Below the pieces are notes generated by a model. It did not search any database. It was not told the origin of the DNA and saw only the letters and a program-made list of their open reading frames with translations. 45,100 bases of DNA from assembly GCA_964475955.1 (NCBI GenBank), contig CAYYZY010000050.1:1-45100 (forward strand). The letters run 5' to 3'. Below are positions 1 to 11,000 of this stretch, in pieces. A program made the translations under genes and the position numbers. How positions within the stretch are numbered: the stretch's first letter is position 1; each line of letters begins with the position of its first letter. This DNA comes from DATKZH01 sp964475955. Its GTDB lineage: Bacteria > Planctomycetota > Planctomycetia > Pirellulales > Thermoguttaceae.

Positions 1-40
1 TCTTCGGACAAAATGAGACCCGACCCCATTTTCTTTCCGC
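1..40. repeat. Partial palindromic element at window edge
   Basis: Bases 10-32 form an imperfect palindrome (AAAATGAGACCCG against CCCCATTTT on the other arm). The A/T-flanked, G/C-centred layout resembles the palindromic element inside the HEAT gene near 42.8 kb. It may be half of a REP-like sequence cut by the window edge. The assignment rests on shape only. Confidence 0.3.
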
Positions 41-52
41 ACGCTGTAAAAG

Positions 53-89
53 CGTGGTCTCCGCGTGCGTGCAAGCACCCACCTACGGG
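53..89 (+). repeat. Dispersed REP-like repeat, copy 1
   Basis: This 37-bp stretch holds the core GTGCAAGCACCCACC and ends in TACGGG. It matches the reverse complement of 4751-4788 with two mismatches and one single-base gap. It lies just downstream of the htrA-like gene stop. A shorter relative follows amidohydrolase-like gene stop at about 39180. Confidence 0.7.
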
Positions 90-103
90 TCTGCCGACGA
101 AGG

Positions 104-1285
<1,182 letters not shown>

Positions 1286-1321
1286 GGAGATTCTCCTCAC
1301 ATCACCCCAACCTGGGAGTCC

Positions 1322-1350
1322 GCTCGCACCCCACGGCGCCCGGTGCGAGC
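1322..1350. other. Perfect 9-bp stem hairpin
   Basis: GCTCGCACC at 1322-1330 pairs with GGTGCGAGC at 1342-1350 around an 11-base loop. It lies between the dksA-like stop (1496) and the htrA-like start (1285). No T-run follows on either strand, so it is not a standard intrinsic terminator. It could be an attenuating or mRNA-stabilising structure. Confidence 0.4.
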
Positions 1351-1495
1351 ATCCGTCGAGCGAAGGGGGCAGAACATCCGACGAGCTCGGAGGGTCGGCC
1401 GTTGCGAGGCCGGTCGCCCGCGGCCACCTTCCGAGCGAGGAATCGACCCTTGACCTCTCTCCGGCCGGAAAGCCTCATAACGCGTCGTCCGACGG

Positions 1496-1948
1496 TCAGG
1501 AGACGTCGACCTCGAGGTCGTTGATCGACAGATCGGTGTCCTGCGGGCTGGTGTCGAGCAGACGAGTCCAGTCGACGTCGGCACGTCCGGGACCCCCGTC
1601 CCGCTCGGCCTCGCGCTGGCACTTGATGCACATGGTGGCGTACGGCAGCGCGTTGAGCCGGGCCATGGGAATGTTGCAGGAACACTCCTCGCAGACCCCG
1701 TAATTACCCTCCCGCATGCGTTGCAGCGCGTTCTCGATGCGGGCGAGCTCGCGGCTTTCCACCTCGGCGAGCTGAGAGCTGATCTCGTCCTGAACGGAGT
1801 CCAACGCGATGTCGACCACGTCGCCTCCGGTCTGCGCGTTCAACTCCTTCAGCATGCTGAGGTCGCCGGCCAAGGCCTTGCGAAGCGCGTCGCGCCGCTT
1901 GATCAACACCTTGTGCATATTCAGGATCGCTTCTTTGCGGTTCTTCAT
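1496..1948 (-). CDS. DksA/TraR-family zinc-finger protein
   Basis: A 150-residue protein predicted to bind the secondary channel of RNA polymerase and tune transcription, as DksA does with ppGpp. Residues 1-80 are helical and would form the coiled-coil finger, with acidic residues in DVVDIALDSVQD near its tip. The C-terminal zinc finger has Cys86, Cys89, Cys107 and Cys110 in a C-x2-C-x17-C-x2-C pattern, so the site is complete. The length matches DksA (about 150) rather than short TraR (about 70). AAGGTG lies 6 bases upstream of the ATG. The acidic C-terminal tail (TDLSINDLEVDVS) is beyond the core fold. Whether it truly acts on RNA polymerase is inferred from family membership. Confidence 0.9.
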   Translation of the reverse strand: MKNRKEAILNMHKVLIKRRDALRKALAGDLSMLKELNAQTGGDVVDIALDSVQDEISSQLAEVESRELARIENALQRMREGNYGVCEECSCNIPMARLNALPYATMCIKCQREAERDGGPGRADVDWTRLLDTSPQDTDLSINDLEVDVS

Positions 1949-2504
1949 CGTTGCACCTTATCGTCCGATCCTGGCTGCGCTGAAGGATGTGCCCCCCTCA
2001 GATGAGCCGTTTTCGAACTCCCCCTCTCTGCCACTTGTGGACGTGATACTTGAAAGGACCCTCGCCGCCGGAAGTTCCGGGCATTCCGGCGGCAACCAAA
2101 CTATAGTACGCATCTGGAGCCCGGGGGGTCCAAAAAAATCCGAAACTCCTCCGGGCCACGTTGCGGGGCACGGCCCTGCAACTCAATTCCCTATTTGCCA
2201 AAGGTTTACGGCAAAATCCGGCGCCCGTGCCGGGGCGCCGTTTCGCCGCGTCTCCTCCGCTTTTTCCGGCGCGGCGCGCGACACTTCGGCCCTCCGCGGC
2301 AAGCGCGCCGGCGGACCGGGCTCGCGAGATCCGCCCACTCCTGCCCCCCAAGTGTAGCGGGTCGCGGCCCCGGTTCGCGCGTCGCTATCGGATAATCGAC
2401 AAATGCGGCAAAGATGTGCAGACGTTTTTGCCCAATCCCCACGGTCCGGCGCGACCCGGAAACCGGGCGTTGACGCGCCCGACCCCGTAACCTAAATCCT
2501 TTCA
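1949..2504. other. Divergent intergenic region, dksA-like / FHA gene
   Basis: A 556-bp stretch between divergent genes with no convincing reading frame of its own. It should hold promoters for both sides. A short inverted repeat (TTTGCC at 2194-2199, GGCAAA at 2210-2215) could be an operator. Otherwise nothing is recognised. Confidence 0.5.
2103..2133 (-). promoter_or_regulatory. Candidate sigma70-type promoter for dksA-like gene
   Basis: On the minus strand TTGGAC (2133-2128) and TACTAT (2108-2103) are separated by 19 bases. They would give a leader of roughly 150 bases before the ATG at 1948. The spacer is longer than the usual 17, and planctomycete promoters are poorly defined, so this is tentative. 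Confidence 0.22.
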
Positions 2505-4535
2505 GTGATTTATCGCCGGCACTCGGCCTCTTTCCCGACGACGCCGACGCGGAGACCCCGCCGGCTGGCTCTTGCTGGGTGGATAATCGTGGTTGGTATC
2601 GCCGCTCCCTCCGTTCTCGACGCTCCCGACGAACCCTTCGCCCTGCGCATCTGCGGCTCGTCGCGCGACGGTCAGATCGTCCGGCTCCGGTCCGCCAAGT
2701 GCACCATCGGCTCCGGCCCTCGCTCGACGCTCCGCCTCCGGGCAAGGGGCGTCCAGCCGACCCACTGCCTCGTGCTCCGCGGGCCCGCCGGCACGATGAT
2801 CCGCCGATTCGCCGCCGATACCCGAGTCAACGGCGGGGCGTTCACCGACGCCAGGCTGGTGCCGGGCGACCGCCTCGGCGTCGGCCCCCTTGAGTTCGAG
2901 GTGCTCGACCCCCGTCACGCGACCGAGCCGGCACCCGCTGCCAAGCCGGCTGCGCCCGCGCCCACGCCGCCCGAGCACGACGAAGCGAGCCCGGCGAACC
3001 AGGCCGACCTCCGACTCCGTGAGCTCGACGCCCTGGCAGGCCAACTGGCCCACAAGGAACACGCCCTCCAGCGCAGAGGGCAGGATCTCGAGGCGCAACA
3101 GCGGGCCGTCGACCAGCAGCAGGAGGTGATCGACGCGCAGAAGCGAACCCTCGAGGAACAACAACGCGTGCTGCACGACCGGCAAACGCAGGTCGAGCAG
3201 CAGCAACGGGAACTCCAGCAGCGGTCGGATCAGCTCGACGCCGCGCGGGCCGAGGTCGACGCCGAGAGAGCCAAGCTCGCCGCGGAGTGCCCCGCCGACG
3301 GGGCCGACCTCGATTCCCGTCAACACGACTTGGACTCCCTTCAAAGCCAGCTCCACTCCCGTCAGGCCGAATTGGACTCGCGCCAGGCGGATCTCGAAGC
3401 AAGGCAGGCCGAGCTGGCCTCGCAGCACGCGGAATGCGACCAGCGACGCGAGCAGACCGACGCCCGAGAAGCCCAGCTCGACGCCCAAGCAGCAGACCTC
3501 GCGACGCGACAGTCCGCGTTAGACGCTCATCGCGAGGAACTCGCCGCGCGCGAGACCGAGCAGGACGAGCGCGAGGCCCAACTGCGCCAGCAGCAAGCCG
3601 AACTCGGTGCCCGACGGGCCGAGTTGGACGCCCGGGAGTCGGAGATCGACGAGGCGGGCCGGCAAGCGCAGGCCACCCAATCCGCACCGGAAGCAGAGCC
3701 CGAACCCCCTTCGCCCCACGAAGAACCGGCGCAAGAAGCCCCCAGCTTCGAGGAGCCGACCACCCGGGCGCCGGCGAGCAGCGCGGAAGTCCTTCGCCGA
3801 CTGGGGATGGCGGCCCCGCTCGACGACGAGGAAGAGCCGGCCGAACAGCAGGCCCCGTCGCTCCCCTCCGCTTCGCCCGTAAGCCCGGAGGACACCGCAG
3901 AGCCCGGCTCGCCCCCGCCCGCAGGCGAGGAGGAAACGATCGACGATTATATGGCCCGATTGCTCGACCGGGTGCGCGCCGGCACGGGCCGGTCGGGCGA
4001 GCCGGCCTCGCCGGGCCCCTCGGCCCCGCCGGTTCCCGCCCCGTCGACTCCGCCCGCGCCGGAGCCGAGCGAGCCGCCGCCGGAGCCGCAGGCCGTGGTC
4101 GCGAAGCCCCCGGAGGCGGTCGATCTGTCGCCTCGCGCCGTCGCGCCCGAGCGATCCGTGGACCTCAGCGCCATGCGCGACCTGGCCAACTACTCGGCCA
4201 AGGCGGCGATCGATCACCACGCGCGCCGGAGGCTGGTCAGCACGGTCTCGAGCAAGCTGATCGTCATGCTCGTGTCGTTGGCCGCCTCGGCGATCCTGCT
4301 CTGGGTCTGGGCGACGAAGACGCACGACCAGGTAACGCTCTACGCGGCCCTGGCCAGCCTCGTGGTCGCCGTCTTCTGGGCCGGCCAGTACGTCTTCCTC
4401 GACGGCTACCGGCTGCTGACCGGCTTCCGCCGCGCCATCGCCGATTTCACCCCGACCGAGAACAAGCCGGCCAAGCCGGAGCGCTCAGGAAGCGAGCCTG
4501 AAGACGAGCAGGACCGTTCGTCCGCCGAAGCCTGA
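2505..4535 (+). CDS. FHA-domain, coiled-coil, two-TM membrane protein
   Basis: A protein of up to 676 residues from the GTG at 2505. A second GTG at 2589, with GGTGG 6 bases upstream, would give 648 residues and begins just before the recognisable domain. Residues 46-135 look like an FHA domain (KCTIGSGPRSTLRL, then a degenerate THCLV in place of SxxH, then TRVNGG), which in the family binds phosphothreonine peptides. Residues about 165-390 form a long Gln/Glu/Arg-rich coiled coil with an internal repeat around LDSRQADLEARQAEL. A Pro/Ala/Glu-rich linker follows. Two hydrophobic helices lie near 585-604 and 611-632, with a short charged tail. The topology suggests a cytoplasmic sensor or scaffold tethered at the membrane. 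No catalytic domain is visible, and the partner kinase is unknown. Confidence 0.8.
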   Translation: MIYRRHSASFPTTPTRRPRRLALAGWIIVVGIAAPSVLDAPDEPFALRICGSSRDGQIVRLRSAKCTIGSGPRSTLRLRARGVQPTHCLVLRGPAGTMIRRFAADTRVNGGAFTDARLVPGDRLGVGPLEFEVLDPRHATEPAPAAKPAAPAPTPPEHDEASPANQADLRLRELDALAGQLAHKEHALQRRGQDLEAQQRAVDQQQEVIDAQKRTLEEQQRVLHDRQTQVEQQQRELQQRSDQLDAARAEVDAERAKLAAECPADGADLDSRQHDLDSLQSQLHSRQAELDSRQADLEARQAELASQHAECDQRREQTDAREAQLDAQAADLATRQSALDAHREELAARETEQDEREAQLRQQQAELGARRAELDARESEIDEAGRQAQATQSAPEAEPEPPSPHEEPAQEAPSFEEPTTRAPASSAEVLRRLGMAAPLDDEEEPAEQQAPSLPSASPVSPEDTAEPGSPPPAGEEETIDDYMARLLDRVRAGTGRSGEPASPGPSAPPVPAPSTPPAPEPSEPPPEPQAVVAKPPEAVDLSPRAVAPERSVDLSAMRDLANYSAKAAIDHHARRRLVSTVSSKLIVMLVSLAASAILLWVWATKTHDQVTLYAALASLVVAVFWAGQYVFLDGYRLLTGFRRAIADFTPTENKPAKPERSGSEPEDEQDRSSAEA

Positions 4536-4855
4536 GCCGCGGCACCAAGCCGCGAAAGCTGAACGAGCCTCGCTAACCCGGCTCCAGCGAAGCGGCGATC
4601 GCCTCCTGGAGTCCCTGAAGCTCTTTAGGCATGGGTCGATCCCGGCCGGAGGCGGGCACAAGTTCTCGGCGTCACTCCCCCGGATTGTATCGTTACTCCG
4701 CGTCCCCCGCGAAGCCGTCAACGGCGTACTCGCCAGGCTTTGTCGGAAAACCCGTAGGGTGGGTGCTTGCACCCACGCGGAGACCGCGCTCTTCCGGCGT
4801 GCGTGCGAGCACGCACCCTACAGATCGCCCTGCCCGGGCCGTTCTCCGAAAAAGC
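4536..4855. other. Intergenic region with inverted REP-like pair
   Basis: A 320-bp gap between convergent genes. Its only clear content is the repeat pair at 4751-4822. No reading frame with a ribosome binding site or recognisable product is seen. Confidence 0.5.
4751..4822. repeat. Dispersed REP-like repeat, copies 2 and 3 in inverted orientation
   Basis: Copy 2 (4751-4788) is the near-perfect reverse complement of 53-89. Copy 3 (4797-4822) is a related sequence in the opposite orientation with core GTGCGTGCGAGCACGCACC. Together they form a long imperfect palindrome just past the stop of the sugar isomerase-like gene. As a transcript this would fold into a stable hairpin between two convergent genes, so it could also help to end transcription (inference). 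Confidence 0.65.
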
Positions 4856-5875
4856 CTAAAACCCCCGCGCCGCCTTGATGTCGCCATAGTCGCGGAGGTG
4901 GTAATCGATGCCGACGTAGTCGAGCACCCGGCACAGCGAACGCAGGGCGACGCCCATCCCGTCCGGGCCGCTGTAGCCGCCGAACTGTCCGCCGCCCTTG
5001 ACGTGCGGCTCCAGGTCGAGGAACACGCCGGGCACGCCCTGGCGGCGGAGCTTCTTCTCCATCTTCGGGAGCGTGCCGGCCAGGTCGCGAAGGATCGCCT
5101 CGTGGCCGCTGTCGCCCTGGTCGCACGGGACGAAGTTCGAAAGCGCGTCCTCGTCGATGTGCCCGACCTGCTTCACCGGCTTCGGATGGTGGTAGTCCTT
5201 GATGTGTACCCAACCCAGCCCCGGCTTCATCGCCTTGTACTCGGCGAACACCTGGGCCGCCGAGTAGCCGCGCACGACGATGTTGGCCGCGTCGAAGATC
5301 AGCACCAGCGCCGGGTGGTTCACCTGGCGGTAGATCTCGGCCAAAAGCTTGCCGGTCTCGCCCACCAGGTTGGCCTCCACCTCCAGCCCGTAGAGCAACC
5401 CCGCCTGGCCGCAGACCTCCGCGATCTGCCCGAGTTGATCCACGACCTGCGAGAGATGGTCTTCCGGCTTGGTTCCCCGCGGATGATAGAACGAGAAGCC
5501 GCGGATCAGCTTGGTCTCGAAGGCGTGGGCGACCTGGCAGACCTTCTTCACGTCGCCGGACAGGTACTTCTTGAAGGGGATGAAGGCGTTCTTCGTGCCG
5601 TCGTCCACGTCCAACAGCTTCACCTTCCCGATGGGCGAGCCGATCGACGACACGCTCAGCCCGAAATCCCGCTGCATGCGCACCACCTTCTGGATTTCCG
5701 GCTTGGTGAGCTTCATCACGTTCTTCGTGCCCTCGCCCACGTCGATGAACCGGATGCTGTAATACTGGAGTCCCAGGGCGGCGAACGACGTGAACTGCTC
5801 GACGGCGGTCTTTTCGCCTCGGCCGACGGCTTCATCGGCGAATCCGGAGAGAATGACGCGGGGTGCAGCGGCCAT
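4856..5875 (-). CDS. Sugar phosphate isomerase/epimerase-like TIM-barrel protein
   Basis: A 339-residue protein of the xylose isomerase-like TIM-barrel superfamily (AP-endonuclease 2 fold). The start at 5875 has AAGGA 11 bases upstream; the open frame runs further upstream but that part is compositionally non-coding. Barrel landmarks are LSGFADEA at strand 1, GLEVEANL with a candidate metal-binding Glu, LIFDAANI, GWVHIKDYH with a metal-ligand-type His, and GVFLDLEPH near the end. These fit a metal-dependent isomerase or epimerase acting on a sugar or sugar acid. No signal peptide is present, so it is probably cytoplasmic. It is divergent from a Tat-exported protein across a 392-bp gap. The exact substrate cannot be read from sequence. 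Confidence 0.85.
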   Translation of the reverse strand: MAAAPRVILSGFADEAVGRGEKTAVEQFTSFAALGLQYYSIRFIDVGEGTKNVMKLTKPEIQKVVRMQRDFGLSVSSIGSPIGKVKLLDVDDGTKNAFIPFKKYLSGDVKKVCQVAHAFETKLIRGFSFYHPRGTKPEDHLSQVVDQLGQIAEVCGQAGLLYGLEVEANLVGETGKLLAEIYRQVNHPALVLIFDAANIVVRGYSAAQVFAEYKAMKPGLGWVHIKDYHHPKPVKQVGHIDEDALSNFVPCDQGDSGHEAILRDLAGTLPKMEKKLRRQGVPGVFLDLEPHVKGGGQFGGYSGPDGMGVALRSLCRVLDYVGIDYHLRDYGDIKAARGF

Positions 5876-6267
5876 GATCGTATCCGTCCTTCGTTTGAGG
5901 GTCCTCACGGGCGACGATGTCCAAACGCTCGCCCGTATTGTGCGGAGTTGGACCATCCCTGACAAGCACCTCCGCGGGGCCCGGCAGCCGGGGGTTCGCC
6001 GTCCCCTGAGCGATTCGCCGGTTTTCGCGTTTCCGAAGGCGGCTCGCAGAGCAGACCCCTTGCCGTGGGGGTACCGGATCCGTCTGCGGCGGCCCCTGCG
6101 CGTTGACTTTCCGATGGCCTGGAGGGAAACTGGGAGGGTGGCCGCGGGCCCGCTTGGCGCCGCGGTGGCCGTTGAGGGGAATGCCGGGTTGGGGTCGGGA
6201 TACGTCTGGGAGCCCGCAACGGGCGAAGTCGAACCGTCTTTGATGTCCAATGGAGAGGTGATCAGCA
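5876..6267. other. Divergent intergenic region
   Basis: A 392-bp region between the isomerase-like and Tat-exported genes. It must contain two divergent promoters. TTGACT at 6103-6108 is a possible -35 for the plus-strand gene, but the matching -10 (GAAACT at 6126) is weak. No small gene is seen. Confidence 0.4.
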
Positions 6268-7311
6268 ATGGCACGCAAGACCGACCGTCGGTGTTTCCTG
6301 GCTCGGGGCGTCGCGGGAGCGGCGGGCATCGGCGCCGCAGCGTACAGCAGCATCGAGGAGAATACCCTGTTGGCCGCCGTGGCCAACGGCGCGGCCCAGC
6401 CCGCCCAGGGGGCCAACAAACCCAAGACCGACATCCCCCCCGGCAGCCTGCCGTGCGGCAAGATCGGCAACGTGTCGCTGAGCCGGTTCATGATCGGCGG
6501 CAACCTCATCGGCGGTTGGGCCCACAGCCGCGACCTGATGTACGCCTCGAAGCTGTTCACCTCCTATAACACCGAGGCGAAGATCTTCGAGACCCTGGAA
6601 CTTTGCCAGGCGTGCGGCATCGACACCATCCAGATCGACCCCCGCTGCTGGGAGCCCGTCACCAAGTACAACCAGGGCCGCACCGACCCGATCCAGACCA
6701 TGGTCTGCGTGCCGCTGAAGGCGAAGAAGTCCGACATGGACGAGGAGATCAAGCGCCAGATCGACCTCGGCGCCACGCTCGTCTACTCGCACGGCGGCGT
6801 GACCGACTCGCACATGATGAACGGCGGTTCGACCGACGTCATCGGCCAGATGGTCGACCTGATCAAGGCGCATGGCGTGCCCGCAGGCGTCGGCGGCCAT
6901 TCGCTCAAGATGCCCAAGGCCTGCGAGCGGGACAAGATCGACCCCGACTTCTACATGAAGACCTTCCACCTCGATCGCTACTGGTCGGCCACGCCGGAGG
7001 ATCACCGGGAGGAATACGACTGGATGCGGCGGGGCGACGCGAGCGACCACGACGCGAACTACGACAGCATGTGGTGCAACAACCCGGACGAGACGGCCGC
7101 CTTCATGGCCACGGTCGACAAGCCCTGGGTGGCGTTCAAGGTGATGGCCGCCGGAGCGATCCATCCCCGCATGGCCTTCTCCGCCGCCTATCGCAACGGG
7201 GCCGATTTCGTCGTCGCCGGGATGTTCGATTTCCAGGTCGAGGCGGACGTCAAGTACGCCATCGACTCCATCCGCAAGAGCGATAGTCGCGACCGCCGCT
7301 GGTACGGTTAG
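6268..7311 (+). CDS. Tat-exported TIM-barrel-like protein, aldo/keto reductase-like
   Basis: A 347-residue protein with a twin-arginine signal (RKTDRRCFLARG, residues 3-14) followed by an Ala/Gly-rich hydrophobic stretch, so it is probably exported folded with a bound cofactor or metal. GGAGAGG precedes the ATG by about 9 bases. The mature part starts with LSRFMIGGNLIGGWAHSRD, reminiscent of strand 1 of aldo/keto reductase barrels. Later segments ACGIDTIQID, KVMAAGAIHP and NGADFVVAGMFDFQ look like barrel strands. The canonical Asp/Tyr/Lys/His tetrad of aldo/keto reductases cannot be placed with confidence, so catalysis is uncertain. It resembles a family common in planctomycetes that is usually annotated as hypothetical. 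The divergent isomerase-like gene suggests a sugar-related role (inference). Confidence 0.75.
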   Translation: MARKTDRRCFLARGVAGAAGIGAAAYSSIEENTLLAAVANGAAQPAQGANKPKTDIPPGSLPCGKIGNVSLSRFMIGGNLIGGWAHSRDLMYASKLFTSYNTEAKIFETLELCQACGIDTIQIDPRCWEPVTKYNQGRTDPIQTMVCVPLKAKKSDMDEEIKRQIDLGATLVYSHGGVTDSHMMNGGSTDVIGQMVDLIKAHGVPAGVGGHSLKMPKACERDKIDPDFYMKTFHLDRYWSATPEDHREEYDWMRRGDASDHDANYDSMWCNNPDETAAFMATVDKPWVAFKVMAAGAIHPRMAFSAAYRNGADFVVAGMFDFQVEADVKYAIDSIRKSDSRDRRWYG

Positions 7312-7552
7312 GCGACTTCGACGCCGGGCGGCCGCGTGACGGGTGGCGCACCGTCGCGGGTGGCAGCGACGATTCTCCGAAAGAGCGCTCGGAAGTGGAA
7401 AGCGGGAGTGCGGAAAACCATCGGGGCTACCCGGTGCCCCTCCATACCTTCCCCTTTCTTCGCTGCCGGGCGCGCGGCTCCCAGGCAGTTGCGGCCCGCT
7501 CGCCGCCTCCCCACAGAGAGTTGGTCGGCCATACCCCGCGAACTCGCAGTGG

Positions 7553-7726
7553 TCACGCCCCGAACGCGCGGCTCCAGAATTCGGCCGCTTCCAGCGCCGA
7601 GCCGTGGCAGGGGATCGTGGCGGCCACCTGGTCGACCAGTTGGCGAAACGCAATCCACGTGACCGGCAGCAAGGCCAACGCGCTGAGGAGCACGGCAATC
7701 GGGCCGACCTGATTCAGTGCCTTCAT
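7553..7726 (-). CDS. Small single-TM membrane protein (57 aa)
   Basis: The ATG at 7726 is preceded by AAAGGAG with 8 bases spacing, one of the best ribosome binding sites in the window, which is the main reason to accept this short frame. The protein has one hydrophobic helix (about residues 7-27, GPIAVLLSALALLPVTWIAF) and a short C-terminal amphipathic part with one Cys. It stands alone between two plus-strand genes. No family is recognised. The open frame can be extended upstream to 7804, but that extension has no ribosome binding site. Confidence 0.6.
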   Translation of the reverse strand: MKALNQVGPIAVLLSALALLPVTWIAFRQLVDQVAATIPCHGSALEAAEFWSRAFGA

Positions 7727-8057
7727 CGTTCTGGCTCCTTTCTCGCATGGGGACCGAATTTCGGGCTTCTGACCAAGGGGGCGAGCAATCGGGGCGCATA
7801 TCACGCCGAAATCCGAACGGTTGGGCGCCGGGTCGAGCGGGCCGCAGGCGCGTCACGGCGGCGCGGACCTGGAAACTCGGGGGGCGAGATGGTATACAAC
7901 GGTGAGTCCGGCGGAGAACCGGACGACCTCGTCGACACTGCTCGGGCCGATCGCCGGGCGGGTCGGAGCTGCCCAGTCCTTTCGACGATCTCGCCTTATC
8001 GGGCACGGAAGACCGCTCAGCCGGTCTCTCCGGGATGCGAGTCCGGGAGAGCTAGAG
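7727..8057. other. Intergenic region upstream of STAND-WD40 gene
   Basis: A 331-bp gap between the divergent small membrane protein and the STAND ATPase. An in-frame open stretch from 7821 precedes the chosen start but encodes no recognisable effector domain. GGGAGA at 8045-8050 is the likely ribosome binding site for the ATG at 8058. Confidence 0.45.
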
Positions 8058-11000
8058 ATGAAACAACTCGTCGAATGGTCGGACCCTTGCCGGCCGTGCG
8101 ATTTTGCCGCCTTCATCCGGCGCAAGCGGGTCGACTTCGTGGGGCGCGCCTGGCTGTTCGCCGAGATCGAAAGCTGGCGCAGCGGCGGCGACGAGCGCGT
8201 CCTGTGCGTCCGGGGCGAGGACGGCGCCGGCAAGTCGGCGGCCCTGGCCGAGTTGGCCCATACGAACCCCGGCGGCCACGTGCTGGCCCACCATTTCTGC
8301 CAGTCCGAGGTCCCCGTCGCGCTCGAGCCGGGGCGCTTCGTGGCCGGACTGGCCGCGATGATCGCCGCCCGGTTCGAGCCCTATGCCGCCCGCTTCGACG
8401 ACACGGCGGTCCGCGAAGCCCTCAGCCCGTGGCGCGCGGCGACCGATCCGGCCGGCGCCTTGCGCGAAGGGCTGCTCGGGCCGCTGGAAGCGCTCGATGC
8501 GCCGCAGTCGGGGCCGTGCCTGTTGATCCTCGACGGCGTGGACGAGGCCGCCTGGGACCCGCTCAGTCAGACGACGATCGCCGACTTGCTGGCCGACGCG
8601 CTGCAGCGCTTGCCCTCGTGGATTCGGTTAGTCGCCGCCGCAGGCGACGAGGCGACGGCCTCCGAGCACTTCGCCGGGGCGCGGGTGTGTCGGATCGATC
8701 CCCGCGACGAGCGCAACCTCGAAGACCTGCGCCGCTACATCGACCGTCGCCTGGAGGATCGGGCGTTGTGGAGCCGGGTCGAGGGCGCCGGTCGGACTCG
8801 CGGGCAGGTCGGCGCGACGTTGGCCGAAAAGAGCGGCGGCAACTTCCTGTACGTCGCCCACGTGCTGGAGGGCCTGGAGTGCGGGGGCTACCAGGTCGAC
8901 GACCTGGAGACCTTGCCCGACCAGGTCGCCGGCCTCTTCCGGCGGTTCGTCGAGCGGCACACGGCGAACGGGGCGAATCCGGCGCCCCCCCGGCGCGTGC
9001 TCGAAGTCGCCGCGGCCGCCCGGGAGCCGCTTCCGGGCGCGCAGCTTGCCGCGATGGCCGATCTCGACGCGCAGTCGGAACTGCCCGCGGCGCTCGACGC
9101 CGTTTCCGCGCTTCTGACCAGTCATGAGGAACCGGAGGGCCGGGCCCGCTACACCGTCCGCCACGGGGCGCTGCCGGCGTGGCTGGGCTGCGACGAAAAG
9201 GCCGGCCACGCGGCGCACGTGAACGGGCGGGCCGGGCACGCCCGACTGGCCGACGCGGCATGGAACGAGTACGACGCGGGGCCGCGGTCCACTTCGGCGT
9301 ACGCCCTGGTGCATCTGCCGGCCCATTTGGCGGCCGTCGAGCGCTGGGACGACCTGGAGCGACTCCTGACCGACCCCGGTTACCTCGAAGCGAAGACCGA
9401 AGCGGGGCTGGCGTTTTCCCTCGGGCGCGACTTCGCGATGGCGGCCGCGCAAATGCCCGTGGATCATCCCGGCCACACGACGCTCCGGCTGCTGGACGAG
9501 GCGCTTCGGCGCGATCTTCGCTTCATCGCGGACCATCCGGAAACGCTGTTCCAGTGTTTGTGGAACAGCGCCTGGTGGCACGATGCCCCGGAGTCGGTCG
9601 CCCACTACGAGCTCCCGCCGGGCGTGTCGATCACCACGGCCGCTTCCCAGGGCCAGGTGAAGCGGAAGCTGTGCGAATTGTTGCGCGATTGGCGCACGGC
9701 CAAGGACTCGCAAACGCCGGGGTTCTTCTGGGTCCGCTCGGTGCGCCCGCCCGCCGCGGAAGTGGGCGGCGGCAAGCACGCCGTGTTTCGGGGGCACGAG
9801 CGGGGCGTGCTCAGCGTGGCCTGCTCGCCCGACGCCAAGCGCGTTGCCAGCGGCGGCCTGGACGAGACGGTGCGAATCTGGGACGTGGAGAGCAAGACCG
9901 AGCTCCACTGCCTTCGCGGCCACGAGAAAGGCGTGCGAAGCGTGGCCTGCTCGCCCGATTGCCGCCACGTCGTCAGCGGCTCCCTGGACGGCACGCTCCG
10001 CGTCTGGGATCTTGCCGAGGGGGCCGAGATCGCCTGCCTGCGCGGGCACGGCCGCGACGTGACCTCGGTCGACTACTCCCCCAACGGCCGCCGGATCGTC
10101 AGCGGCTCGCTGGACCAGACGGTCCGGGTGTGGGACGCCGAGAGCGGGGCCGAGGTCCAGTGCCTGCGCGGACACGATTCGTCGGTCAACGCCGTGGCCT
10201 TCTCGCCCGACGGAACCCAGATCGTCAGCGGCTCGAAGGACCAGACGGCCCGGGTGTGGGACGTCGCCGCCAGCGTCCAGTTGTTGTCCCTTTCGGGGCA
10301 CACGGACGACGTGACGAGCGTCGCCTGGTCGGCCGACGGCTCGCAGATCGCCAGCGGTTCCAAGGACCAAACGGTTCGCCTTTGGGACGCGGAGGCCGGC
10401 GGCGAGCTCCGCGCGCTCCACGGCCATGCCCGCAACGTGACCGGCGTGGCCTGGTCGCCCGACGGCCAGCAGATCGTCACCGGCTCGCTGGATCAGACGG
10501 TGCGGGTTTGGGACGCGCGGACCGGCGCGGAGCTGCGCTGCCTGCGGGGGCACGTGCGCGACGTGACGAGCGTCGACTGGTCGGCCGACGGCTCGCTGAT
10601 CGCCAGCGGCTCGTGGGACGAGGCCGTGCGCGCCTGGGACGCGGAGAGCACGGGGGAAATCCGCTGCTTGCGCGGGCACGACGATTGGGTCCGCTGCCTG
10701 ACGTACTCGCCCGACGGACGCCAGATCGCCAGCGGGTCGGTCGACCGGACGGTCCGCGTGTGGGACCCCAACACCGGCGTGCAGCTCTTCTGTCTTTCGG
10801 GGCACGGTAGGGACGTCGTCACGGCCGCCTACTCGCCCAACGGCCGTCAGATCGCCACCGGTTCGTTCGACCGGACGGTCCGCGTGTGGGACGCGCAGAC
10901 GGGCGCCGAAGTGCGATGCCTCCGGGGCCATCGGTCGTCGGTCTACAGTGTTGTCTATTCGCCCGACGGACGCGAAATCGCCAGCGGTTCGCTCGATCAG

